Origin: CANKJK01 sp040081715
Lineage (GTDB): Bacteria; Acidobacteriota; Vicinamibacteria; Vicinamibacterales; UBA2999
Direction of reading: 5' to 3'
Length of the DNA stretch: 64,000 nucleotides
NCBI GenBank assembly: GCA_040081715.1
Contig: JBEBFY010000009.1
Span: 85,922-149,921 of the forward strand
This document shows positions 42,057 through 51,767 of this stretch, piece after piece. The notes beneath the pieces are model-generated. The model was not told the DNA's origin. It was given only the letters and a program-made list of their open reading frames with translations, and did not search any database. Both the position numbers and the translations under genes were made by a program. Positions within the stretch are counted from its first letter, which is position 1. Each line of letters begins with the position of its first letter.

Positions 42057-42545
42057 CTAAGGCGCCGGAGCCGCTTCGACCGGTATCGGAAAGGGCTGGT
42101 AGTCGCGCTTTTTGAAGCGCCAGCCTTCCGCCGTCTTGACGAGGGTGTCGTTGTAGACGCCGCCCCCGGTCACCACCGGGGGCTTCCCCGCCTCGAAGTT
42201 CACCAACGCCACGTAGGCCATCCCGCTGGCGCCATCGGCGGACGGCTCGATAGCGATGTTGCTGGGCATGTGCTTCATCTGCGCCTTGCCCGCGGCGAGG
42301 GGTCGGACCATCCCGGCGATCTTCTCCCTCGACGCTCCGGCCACCTTCCCGCCGACGATGAACTGGGCGTCGGGTGTGTACACACTGGCGACGAGCTTGG
42401 CGTCCCCAGTGTCAAACCCGTAGCTGTATTTGGCGTACAGCCCGCGGATCTCTTCGTAGTCCGCCGGGGAGAGGGTCTTCTTCTGCGCGAGCGCCGAACC
42501 AGGCCACAACAGGCTCAGCGTCACAAGGGCAATCCACTTGGTCAT
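42057..42545 (-). CDS. Exported SnoaL/NTF2-like protein
   Basis: 162 residues; AAGGAG nine bases upstream. Signal peptide to about residue 21 (GSALAQ). The rest is a single NTF2/SnoaL-like cone: ADYEEIRGLYAKYSYGFDTGD, LVASVYTPDAQFIVGG, VYNDTLVKTAEGWRFKKRDY. Members bind small hydrophobic molecules or act as isomerases or dehydratases. The usual catalytic His/Asp pair cannot be fixed with confidence. It is divergent, by 82 bases, from an exported VOC protein. Confidence 0.85.
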   Translation of the reverse strand: MTKWIALVTLSLLWPGSALAQKKTLSPADYEEIRGLYAKYSYGFDTGDAKLVASVYTPDAQFIVGGKVAGASREKIAGMVRPLAAGKAQMKHMPSNIAIEPSADGASGMAYVALVNFEAGKPPVVTGGGVYNDTLVKTAEGWRFKKRDYQPFPIPVEAAPAP

Positions 42546-42627
42546 CGATGCACTCCTTCTGATTCCGTAAATGGCGGCAGTATATCGGCTCCCGCTCGGG
42601 CATAATACGGCCCCTCAGGAGAGACAC

Positions 42628-43623
42628 ATGCATACAACTCGCTTTCGCTCGATTCTCGGCCCGGCCGTCGCCGTCCTGCTGGCTACGGCCCCGGCTTTTG
42701 CCCAAGCGCCCGCAGCCACCCTCGGCTCGGCGCCGCTCACCCGCGTCGGCGTGGTCGTTCGCGACGTCCAGAAGGCCGTCAAGACCTACGTGGACGTCTT
42801 CCAACTGGCCTCGGCACCCACCATCTCCACCGTGAAGGTGGATCTGGCCAAGGGCAGCATGAAGGTCAAACGCGCGACGGTGCAGCTGCCGAACGTGCGC
42901 ATCGAGATCGACCAGCCCCAGGGCAGCAGCGGCCCCGCGGCGGCCTTCCTCAAGCAGTTCGGCCAGGGCATCTACCGGGTCGGCTACTCCACGCCGGATG
43001 CGCTGGCAGCGCGGGTCGCCGCGCTGGAGCAGAAGGGCGGCAAGCTCGTGGCCGGCAAAGCCGCTGGCACCTTTGCCTGGGTCGACATGACGCCGAGCCT
43101 GGGCACGATCATCGAGATGGTGCAGGAATCGGCCCCGGCCCCTCCGGCGTCGACCGCGGCGGTGATCGCGGGCGACAAGGTCGTGCTCGGCTCGACCGCC
43201 ATGTCGCACCTCGGCTGGGCCGTGACCAACGCCGACCAGGTGGCCAAGGCCTTCGCGGATGCGCTCGGCATCGCGGCGCCGACCGTCCGTGACTTCAAGC
43301 CCGTGGACATTCCGCCGAACTACAACGCCGACCCGGCCGCGACGCTGAGGCTCACGAGCTGGAAGCAGGCCAACACCGGCATGGAACTGATCCAGTCGCT
43401 CGGGCAGACCAACTGGACCGACTTCGTGGCGCGTCACGGCAAGAACAGCGCGCCGCAGCACCTGGCTTTCCCGGTCGGCGACAAGCTGGCGCAGACCGTA
43501 CGCCTCTTCCAGTCCAAAGGCGCGGCCTGGACCAACGGCAAGATCGGCGGCGGCTACGAGTACCTGGACTTCACCGAGTCGCTCGGGATCATCTTCGAGC
43601 TGAACGGGGTCTGGAAGGAATAG
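42628..43623 (+). CDS. Exported VOC (glyoxalase/bleomycin-resistance-like) protein, two domains
   Basis: 331 residues from ATG 42628, with CAGGAG seven bases upstream. Signal peptide to about residue 27 (PAFAQ). Two vicinal-oxygen-chelate domains follow (about 37-165 and 185-330), each of the form LTRVGVVVRDVQKAV ... IEMVQE and HLGWAVTNADQVAKAF ... FELNG. VOC enzymes are usually cytoplasmic metalloenzymes; here the metal His/Glu positions are only partly evident. Together with the exported SnoaL-like neighbour it suggests small-molecule handling in the periplasm. Confidence 0.85.
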   Translation: MHTTRFRSILGPAVAVLLATAPAFAQAPAATLGSAPLTRVGVVVRDVQKAVKTYVDVFQLASAPTISTVKVDLAKGSMKVKRATVQLPNVRIEIDQPQGSSGPAAAFLKQFGQGIYRVGYSTPDALAARVAALEQKGGKLVAGKAAGTFAWVDMTPSLGTIIEMVQESAPAPPASTAAVIAGDKVVLGSTAMSHLGWAVTNADQVAKAFADALGIAAPTVRDFKPVDIPPNYNADPAATLRLTSWKQANTGMELIQSLGQTNWTDFVARHGKNSAPQHLAFPVGDKLAQTVRLFQSKGAAWTNGKIGGGYEYLDFTESLGIIFELNGVWKE

Positions 43624-43640
43624 CCGCGGCTGAGGCAGAA

Positions 43641-44180
43641 CTACCGGCCGGCGAGGTCCGCTGCCAGTGTGGCGGCCTTGTCGGCCAGCGTCGAGGCGAA
43701 CGCGAGGTTCTGATCCTTGATGGCCTGCTCGGCCTGCTGGATGAATCGCTTGGCCTGATCGTATTGGCCGCGCGCCCCCACGCTCAGGCGTCCGTAGTCC
43801 ACGCGTGTCAGGTCGGCTGACGCCCCCGTCAGCCGTTCGCGGATCGCCCGCTCGCGGGCGAGGTCACCTGGCGCCCTGAGCGTCCGGTTCTCCACGCGGT
43901 TGTGGGCCGGCGGGTCCGTGGGCGGATCGGGACGCGCGGCGCGCGGGACTGGAGCGGGGCGCGGCGCCACGACCGGCGGCGCGGGCTGCGACACGGGGGC
44001 CACGGGCGGTTCCTCAACAGGCAGCGGCGGCGGCTCCGACGCAGCCACGATCACACGGGGCGGCGGTTGCGGAACCTGCAGGGCCGGGCCATCCGGCGCG
44101 GACTTCGCCTGCGCCTTCGCGCATCCGGCCATGAGGGCCGCACAGGCCACGCCCAGCGCCAGCGCGCTCCATCTCATCAT
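43641..44180 (-). CDS. Hypothetical lipoprotein, Pro-rich with helical C-terminus
   Basis: 179 residues from ATG 44180, overlapping the histidine kinase stop (ATGA). Lipobox LMAGC near residue 20, so it is a lipoprotein. Residues 30-90 are Pro/Ala/Val-rich, suited to spanning the periplasm or wall. Residues 105-179 are helical (YDQAKRFIQQAEQAIKDQN, then TLADKAATLAADL), a DUF-like helical hairpin. As the third gene of the NtrC-type regulator - kinase - lipoprotein unit, it may be an input or output partner of the kinase; that is inferred only from coupling. Confidence 0.75.
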   Translation of the reverse strand: MMRWSALALGVACAALMAGCAKAQAKSAPDGPALQVPQPPPRVIVAASEPPPLPVEEPPVAPVSQPAPPVVAPRPAPVPRAARPDPPTDPPAHNRVENRTLRAPGDLARERAIRERLTGASADLTRVDYGRLSVGARGQYDQAKRFIQQAEQAIKDQNLAFASTLADKAATLAADLAGR

Positions 44181-46018
44181 GCGCCCTCGGCCGCCCGCGG
44201 CAGCAGCACGGTGAACGTGGTGCCCCGGCCCGGCGTGCTCTCCACGTCGATCTCGCCGTCGTGCATCTGGACGATACGGTACACCATCGACAGACCGAGG
44301 CCGGTGCCCTCGTCCCTGGTCGTGAAGTAGAGATCGAAGATCTTTCCCAGGTGCTCCTGCGAAATACCGACGCCGGTGTCGGACACGCGGATCTCGACGC
44401 GGCCGCGCGGGGCATCGGCGCATGTGATGCGCAACGTGCCGCCATCGGGCATCGCCTGACAGGCGTTGATGGCCAGATTCAGTAGCATCTGCCGGAGCAT
44501 CGCTTCGTCCCCGTTCACGGCGTGCACGGACTCGGGGCAGACAGTCTCCACCGTCACCGTGCGCCGGTCCGCCTCGGGTTGGATCACCGGCAGGATGTCG
44601 CCGATAAGCGACGCCACCGGCACCGGCGCCAGGTGCAGGTCGTCGGGCCGGGTGAACTTCAGGAACCCCTGCACGACCTCGTCCAGGCGCCTGATCTCGG
44701 TTTCGATCACACCTACGTGCCTCAGGGCGCCGGCCACATCATCCGGCTGACCGGTGCTGCGCTGCACCTTCGTGCGCAGCAAGCCGAGGTGAATCATCAT
44801 CGCGTTCAGCGGATTCTTCACCTCGTGCGCGATGCCCGCCGTCAGCCGCCCCAGCGAGACGAGCTTCCTGGAGTACGCCAGCGTGGACTGCATCCGGGCG
44901 AACGACGTCAGGTTGCGCGAGATCAGCAGCACGCCGACCAACCCGCCATCCGGTCCAGTGATGGCATGCGTGATCAGCAGCCGATCCACAGCCTGCGCGT
45001 CGTCGGCAGCCGATGTTCCCTCGGCGGGCACGTGCGTCTGCTCCGGCCCTTGTGACCGACGGCTCTCCAGCGTGGCTCCAACGAGCCTGCGGTAGGGATG
45101 GTCCTCGGTCAGCGTCCGGGCAAACGGTTGCCCGGCGGCCTGCACCCCGACCTCCCGCTGCATCGCCGCGTTGGCAAACAGCACGTCCCCGGCCGGGTTC
45201 ACCAGCGCGACCGCGTCCTCGAGGTTCTCCACCGCCGCCTGCAGCGGCGTGGCCTGACCGGCCTGCAGCGACCGGTCCTCCGACAACTGCTGCGACACGG
45301 CATTGAAGAAGGACCCGAGTTCGCCGAATTCGTCACCGGGCGGCAGGTCCAGCGTGACGCCGAACTCGCCCTGGCCCAGCCGGGTCAACCCGCTCCTGAG
45401 CACGTGGATGGGCCGGAGAAAGAGCTGCGCGAGCAGCGCCGCCAGGAGGACCGCCACGCCAAGGGCGATGCCCGCCGTGATGAGCGCCGGGCGCAGGGCG
45501 GCATTGAGCCCCTGCCGCAGGAGCAGCGTGGAGATGCCGATCCGGATCGACCCGAACGCCTGGTCGTCGAGCATCATCGGCTGGCGCACCTCGTGTGCGC
45601 CGGCGTCACGGGCGTAGATCACGCGGAGCTGGTCGAGCGCCGAGGCGTCGATGAGCTCCGCCAGGTCCGGCCGTGTCGGCAGGTGCTCGCCCACGCGCGC
45701 GATGTCGCTGTCGGCGACGATCACGCCGGCCGGATCGCTGATGGCCGCATCCGTCACGCTCTCGCCGTAGATGCTCGACTGGAGCAGGGCCAGGAGCCCC
45801 GGGTCGGTGCGAAGCGCAGAATACGGATCAGGGCTCGTGGCCACCAGTTGCCGGACGCGGTGGAAGATGGCGTTGGCCAGCAGTTCCCCGCGCGCCTGGC
45901 TCTCGTGTAGACCCACCCGCGTGAGCCTGGTGACGTGCAGCACGCTGAGGCCGACCACCGCCAGGCCCACAATCGCGGTCACGGCCGCGATCTGCTTGAC
46001 GCGAATGGTCAGGTGCAT
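44177..46018 (-). CDS. Membrane sensor histidine kinase (NtrB-like)
   Basis: 613 residues. TM1 about 8-28, periplasmic sensor domain (30-170), TM2 about 178-200, HAMP (201-253), PAS-type domain (about 260-370), HisKA with phospho-acceptor His398 (TAGIAHEVKNPLNAM), and HATPase_c with N, G1 and G2 boxes (LNLAINACQAMPDGG, VSDTGVGIS, GTGLGLSMV). It acts with the NtrC-type regulator encoded just upstream (six bases apart). The signal is unknown. Confidence 0.95.
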   Translation of the reverse strand: MHLTIRVKQIAAVTAIVGLAVVGLSVLHVTRLTRVGLHESQARGELLANAIFHRVRQLVATSPDPYSALRTDPGLLALLQSSIYGESVTDAAISDPAGVIVADSDIARVGEHLPTRPDLAELIDASALDQLRVIYARDAGAHEVRQPMMLDDQAFGSIRIGISTLLLRQGLNAALRPALITAGIALGVAVLLAALLAQLFLRPIHVLRSGLTRLGQGEFGVTLDLPPGDEFGELGSFFNAVSQQLSEDRSLQAGQATPLQAAVENLEDAVALVNPAGDVLFANAAMQREVGVQAAGQPFARTLTEDHPYRRLVGATLESRRSQGPEQTHVPAEGTSAADDAQAVDRLLITHAITGPDGGLVGVLLISRNLTSFARMQSTLAYSRKLVSLGRLTAGIAHEVKNPLNAMMIHLGLLRTKVQRSTGQPDDVAGALRHVGVIETEIRRLDEVVQGFLKFTRPDDLHLAPVPVASLIGDILPVIQPEADRRTVTVETVCPESVHAVNGDEAMLRQMLLNLAINACQAMPDGGTLRITCADAPRGRVEIRVSDTGVGISQEHLGKIFDLYFTTRDEGTGLGLSMVYRIVQMHDGEIDVESTPGRGTTFTVLLPRAAEGA

Positions 46019-46024
46019 TGGACG

Positions 46025-47467
<1,443 letters not shown>

Positions 47468-47519
47468 GTGGCAGTACCTATCTTAGGTCCTGTGGTGGAA
47501 GTGACATCGTGGTCCGGTC

Positions 47520-47525
47520 TACAGT
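47520..47525 (+). promoter_or_regulatory. -10-like hexamer upstream of the CPBP protease gene
   Basis: TACAGT ends nine bases before GTG 47535, with no ribosome site between. Confidence 0.3.
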
Positions 47526-47534
47526 CAGCATCGC

Positions 47535-48293
47535 GTGATTGAACCTGCAGCGCCGCCGGCCCTTGAGTCCGCTGCCGGACCACTGCCCGACCGCCGTTCG
47601 CCCTGGCGGGCGCGGATCATCGCGCTGCTGGAGGTGCTCGCCTGCTCGAGCCTGCCCACCCAGATCCTGATTCAGAACGCCGTCGTACTCGCCGGCATGA
47701 ATCCGTGGCGGTCGCCGGGCGTGCCCACGCTGGTGTTCCTCGCCACGACCCAACTGGTCGACTCCGTCGTCCTCATCGGGCTGATGGTGGTGCTGACCCG
47801 CGCGCACGGCGACCGCCCGGCGGCTCTCTGGCGGGGGCAGGCGGCGCTCCGGCCGGAAGCGTGGCTGGGCATCAAGCTCATCCCCGTGGTCTTCCTCGGT
47901 ATCGCCGTCACGATGGGGCTGCTGGCGCAGGTCGCGCCGGGGCTGCACACCGTCGCGGAGAATCCCTTCGAGCAACTGCTTGACACCCCGGCGCGCGTGG
48001 CCGTCATGCTGCTCGTGGTGGTCGTGGCGGGCGGCCTCCGCGAGGAACTGCAGCGGGCCTTTCTCCTGCGCCGGTTCGAGCGGCACCTCGGCGGTGCCCG
48101 GGCCGGCGTCGTGCTGCTGAGTCTGGCCTTCGGCGCCGGGCACTACATGCAAGGCTTGGACGCGGTCGTCGCCACGAGCCTCATCGGGGCGTTCTGGGCG
48201 GTGGTCTACCTGAGGCGGCGGAGCGTGGTGGCGCCGGTGGTCAGCCATGCCGGCTTCGACGCGTTCGAAATCGTGCGCGCCTCCCTGGGCTGA
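47535..48293 (+). CDS. CPBP-family intramembrane metalloprotease
   Basis: 252 residues from GTG 47535. About seven hydrophobic segments. Rce1/CPBP (Abi) motifs are complete: E170-E171 with R174 (REELQRAF), H203 (FGAGHYMQG) and H238 with D242 (SHAGFD). Members cleave prenylated or signal-like peptides in the membrane, or act in bacteriocin immunity. The substrate is unknown. It faces away from the two-component operon and may be its target; no sigma-54 site is visible to support that. Confidence 0.9.
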   Translation: MIEPAAPPALESAAGPLPDRRSPWRARIIALLEVLACSSLPTQILIQNAVVLAGMNPWRSPGVPTLVFLATTQLVDSVVLIGLMVVLTRAHGDRPAALWRGQAALRPEAWLGIKLIPVVFLGIAVTMGLLAQVAPGLHTVAENPFEQLLDTPARVAVMLLVVVVAGGLREELQRAFLLRRFERHLGGARAGVVLLSLAFGAGHYMQGLDAVVATSLIGAFWAVVYLRRRSVVAPVVSHAGFDAFEIVRASLG

Positions 48294-48312
48294 TACCGGA
48301 AGCCAGGGGCGG

Positions 48313-48834
48313 CTAGCAGCCCGGCACGCCGCAGGCAATCGACGCGCGCCGGCGCAGATCGCCCAGCCAGGCCTGGCCGGTATCCGACGAGAGTCCGGCC
48401 GCGAACCGCTGCTGCAAGTACGCCTCGATCCAGACCGACTCCCGAGCCAGGCGCCGGAGGTGCTCGGCGGTGACGCCGGTCTCCGCCATCATGGACTCGA
48501 CTCTGGACGGGCCGCCCGCACGGGCCCTCATCGCGGTCAGTTCCATCTCGACCCGAGCGGCATCCGGTGGGTCCGGCAGTCCGCGGATGGCTTCGGCCAG
48601 CACGAGCTGCCGGTCGACGAGCGCGTGGGTCACCACAGACAGATCCTCCGCCGCCGGCACGCCCGTCAGCCGGAGCACACGGGCGGCCCGCACATCGCTC
48701 AACAGGATGACCTGGCCGTCCACGCGGGCCAGGATCCGATCCAGGGGTTCGGCGGCCGACGCCGGAACCACCAGCACCGCCAGCACGAGGGACAGCAGCA
48801 TCAGGACTGACGCGCGCCAACCGAGACGCGCCAT
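48313..48834 (-). CDS. SurA-N-like exported chaperone fragment without PPIase domain
   Basis: 173 residues from ATG 48834, overlapping the Omp85 stop (TGATG). Signal peptide to about residue 28 (ASAAEP). The mature part has the SurA/PpiC N-terminal helical fold: DRILARVDGQVILLSDVRAAR (about 31-51), VVTHALVDRQLVLAEA, ending AYLQQRF. There is no parvulin domain, so it is about half the length of SurA. Two Cys at the end (CGVPGC). It is likely a periplasmic holdase for outer-membrane proteins, last in the tamB - omp85 run. Confidence 0.82.
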   Translation of the reverse strand: MARLGWRASVLMLLSLVLAVLVVPASAAEPLDRILARVDGQVILLSDVRAARVLRLTGVPAAEDLSVVTHALVDRQLVLAEAIRGLPDPPDAARVEMELTAMRARAGGPSRVESMMAETGVTAEHLRRLARESVWIEAYLQQRFAAGLSSDTGQAWLGDLRRRASIACGVPGC

Positions 48835-51767
48835 CAGAACGCCTGCCCCAGGGAGACGTGGAAGATGTTGCCCCGTTCGAGTGTGCCAGGCACCAGCTCC
48901 CGGCGATTGAGGTTGAAGCCCCAATCGACGCGGATCGGGCCCACGGGCGAGCGGTAGCGGACGCCGAATCCGGCCGACGGTCTGAGCCGGGTCAGACTCA
49001 GCTGACTGGCCAGCGGGTAGACGTTACCGGCATCGACGAAGACAACACCCTGGAGCGCCGCCGTCACGGACGCCCGTATCTCGGCGTTGAGCACGACAAA
49101 CCCGTTGCCGCCAGTCGGAAAGCCGCTGGACGTGATGGTCTGTGCATCACCGAGCCGATCCAGCGAGAATCCGCGCACCGTAGTGTCGCCACCAGCGAAG
49201 AAGCGCTCACTGGCCGGCAACTGATCGCGCACGACACTGCCACCCACCGTCCGGGCGAACCCGTGCGCCGCGCCGAGGCGGCCCGCCAGCGCTAGCACCA
49301 CGCGCCGTCTGGATGGGAGCCGCAGGAACAACTTCCCCTCGAGCGTGGATTTGATGAAGCCGACTTCCGACCCGTAGGCGCGGGCGGCCAACGTCTGTTC
49401 GGCGGCCACGAAAGATCCGCTCTCCGGGTCGAGCGCGTCGGTGCGGGTGTCGCGAAGCATCGACACGCCGAACATCGAGAGCGCCACCTGCGGAAACAGC
49501 CGGTCGATGAGGGGCCGCTCGGCTTCCGAGAACGTCTCGCCGAACAGGTGCACCTCGCGGTACGTATACGTGCCCGTGACGCCATGGCGCGGCGACGGCC
49601 GGAACGCCGCCCGGCCCACCAGTTCCCGGGTCCGGAAGTTGAAACTCGAGCGAACGGACTGATCCGTGGTGGCGACCACGAGCAGGTCGGCCACCGAACC
49701 GAACACCCGCGGCTCGCGAAAGGTGCCCACGAGGCGGTACTGGTTGAGGCCGTAGCTGCTGGTCACGGTGGAGCCGTCCGGGCCGAGCGTATCGCGGGCG
49801 AGCGAACTGACGCGGGAGAAGATGCTGGCGGACCGATTCTTTCCCCAGAGGTTGCGGCGCGTGAGCTGCACGAAGCCGCGCGGTGAAACGTCCAGGCGCT
49901 CTTCGGCCTGCCCACCCTCGGCGGTCGGGCGCAGCCGGCGCTCGGCGCCCACGCCGCCGCCATAGTCGAGGCTGACCGGAGGCGCCTCCTCCACCTGCAC
50001 CACGATGTCGCGGCGCGGCTCCGACCCGTGCGGCCGCGTGGTCACCGACACCCTGCGAAAGAGCCCCAGCGCCGCCAGCCGGCGCTGGCTCTCCATTACG
50101 GAAGCGGCGCCCAGCGGTTCACCGCTGCGCACCAGCAGCTCCCGTTCGATGGTGGCGCGGCCGATCCGTTGGTAGCCCAGGATGATCACCTGGTCCACAA
50201 AGACCTGTGGTCCCTCGGAAACGATGAAGTGCAGGTCGGCTCTGGTGCCGCCATCCGCGAGTTCCACGCGGGAACGCACGGCCACACGTTCGTATCCGCG
50301 GTTCCGGTACTCGATCTCGATGCGGTCCCGGTCGTCCGAGACCTCGTCGTCCGTGAAGGGCCGTCCCGGCGCACTCACCAGCAGCGCCCGCACCGACGGC
50401 TCGGACAGGACAACAGTCCCTTCCACGACGACGCGGCCGATGATCGTGCGGGGACCTTCGGCGATCTGCATCGCGATCACGAGCGGGGCGTCGGACAGCA
50501 TCGCCTGGGACGGCGTCGCTTGGGACGGTGGCCCCGCGCTCGGCATCACATCGATGTGCACCGTGACCCCCACCCGCGCGAACCCGCGCGCGTGGTACAG
50601 CGCCCGGATCGCCGCGACCGACCGGTCCACGGCGGTCTGCAGGAACGTCTCCTTCGGCCGCAGCCTGACGACCGTGCGGATCTCCGCCTCGGTCACGCCA
50701 GACGCGCCGAGCACCTGCACCTCCCCGACCACCGCCCTGCGCCCGCGCCTGGTCGTGAACACGATGACCTGTTGGTCTCCCCGTTCCAGCCGGCGATGGG
50801 TCACTTCGGCCTCGCGATAACCGCGCGTCTTCCAGTGCTGTTCGATCGCCATGGCACTACCGTCCAGGAGGTCTTCATCCACGGACGCTTCCCGTTCCAC
50901 GGGCACCAGTTGCTGCCGTGGTGCCGGGAGGGGGTCGCCCTCGAACTCGAGACTGATCCGGGCGCCGGGCTCCACCACGATGGTCAGATCGACCTGGTCA
51001 TCTGGCGTGAACTCGACCGAGAGGTCCGCGCGGGCCTCGTAGTAGCCCTGCCCACGCAGGTCCCGCTCGTAGTGTTCGAGCGCGGCGCGGAGCGCCCGGC
51101 CGTCGAGGGGCCGGCCCTGCCGCACACCCAGCCGGTCGAGCAGCGCGACCCGCTCAGCCTCGGACAGGGCGCCTTCCACGCGCACGGCGCGAACGGGAGC
51201 CGGCGTGGCGCCGGCAACCGAGACGACCAGGGTTGAACGGTCGGGGTCGTGCCGGACCTCGATCTCCGACGTCAGCGCGGCACGGGCATAGCCGGCCTCC
51301 CTGTAGAACACGCGCAGGTACTCCAGCACCTCGCCGGCTCGCCCCGCGTCCGGTGCCGGGCCGAACCGCTCGACAATCGCCTGGCGTAGCATCGGCTCCG
51401 GCAGTCCGAGTGCACCCCGCACAACGAAGCCCACTACCGGGTGCCTGGGCAACAACAGGTACCGGAGGCGAACGCCGTCGCCGTCGGCCTCGGGCAGGAC
51501 CTGGATGTCGTCGAATCGGTCGAGTCCGTCCAGATGCGCGATGGACTCGCGCACATCCGTCATGGACAGCGGAGCACCGACGCGTGTCTTCACCAGGGCG
51601 ACGAGCGCGGGGTCGGTCACCGGCAGCCCCTCGCGCTCCAAGACCACGGCGGTGACCCGGCGTCCGGCGAACGCGGGCTGACCCTGCGCCAAGGCGGGCG
51701 ACAGCAGCATCCCCGCCATGGCTGCCAGGCCGACACGAAATGCGGCCAGCCGCATGCGCGCAGTCAT
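48834..51767 (-). CDS. Omp85-family outer-membrane assembly protein (BamA/TamA-like)
   Basis: 977 residues. Signal peptide to about residue 30. Five or more POTRA-like domains (about 32-600), for example GRRVTAVVLEREGLPV, ASVDEDLLDGSAMAIEQH and GPQVFVDQVIILGYQRIGRATIERELL, then an Omp85 beta-barrel (about 600-977) ending in phenylalanine (GQAF), the usual beta-signal. The start overlaps the tamB stop by one base. The TamB-TamA-like pairing points to insertion of outer-membrane proteins or lipid transfer; a true BamA may exist elsewhere. ATG 51755 is possible. Confidence 0.93.
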   Translation of the reverse strand: MTARMRLAAFRVGLAAMAGMLLSPALAQGQPAFAGRRVTAVVLEREGLPVTDPALVALVKTRVGAPLSMTDVRESIAHLDGLDRFDDIQVLPEADGDGVRLRYLLLPRHPVVGFVVRGALGLPEPMLRQAIVERFGPAPDAGRAGEVLEYLRVFYREAGYARAALTSEIEVRHDPDRSTLVVSVAGATPAPVRAVRVEGALSEAERVALLDRLGVRQGRPLDGRALRAALEHYERDLRGQGYYEARADLSVEFTPDDQVDLTIVVEPGARISLEFEGDPLPAPRQQLVPVEREASVDEDLLDGSAMAIEQHWKTRGYREAEVTHRRLERGDQQVIVFTTRRGRRAVVGEVQVLGASGVTEAEIRTVVRLRPKETFLQTAVDRSVAAIRALYHARGFARVGVTVHIDVMPSAGPPSQATPSQAMLSDAPLVIAMQIAEGPRTIIGRVVVEGTVVLSEPSVRALLVSAPGRPFTDDEVSDDRDRIEIEYRNRGYERVAVRSRVELADGGTRADLHFIVSEGPQVFVDQVIILGYQRIGRATIERELLVRSGEPLGAASVMESQRRLAALGLFRRVSVTTRPHGSEPRRDIVVQVEEAPPVSLDYGGGVGAERRLRPTAEGGQAEERLDVSPRGFVQLTRRNLWGKNRSASIFSRVSSLARDTLGPDGSTVTSSYGLNQYRLVGTFREPRVFGSVADLLVVATTDQSVRSSFNFRTRELVGRAAFRPSPRHGVTGTYTYREVHLFGETFSEAERPLIDRLFPQVALSMFGVSMLRDTRTDALDPESGSFVAAEQTLAARAYGSEVGFIKSTLEGKLFLRLPSRRRVVLALAGRLGAAHGFARTVGGSVVRDQLPASERFFAGGDTTVRGFSLDRLGDAQTITSSGFPTGGNGFVVLNAEIRASVTAALQGVVFVDAGNVYPLASQLSLTRLRPSAGFGVRYRSPVGPIRVDWGFNLNRRELVPGTLERGNIFHVSLGQAF

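Noticed and set aside
47468..47534. TGGCAGTACCTATCTT as a sigma-54 promoter between the regulator and CPBP genes
   Set aside because: The -24 half is partial and the -12 GC is absent, so the match is not good enough.
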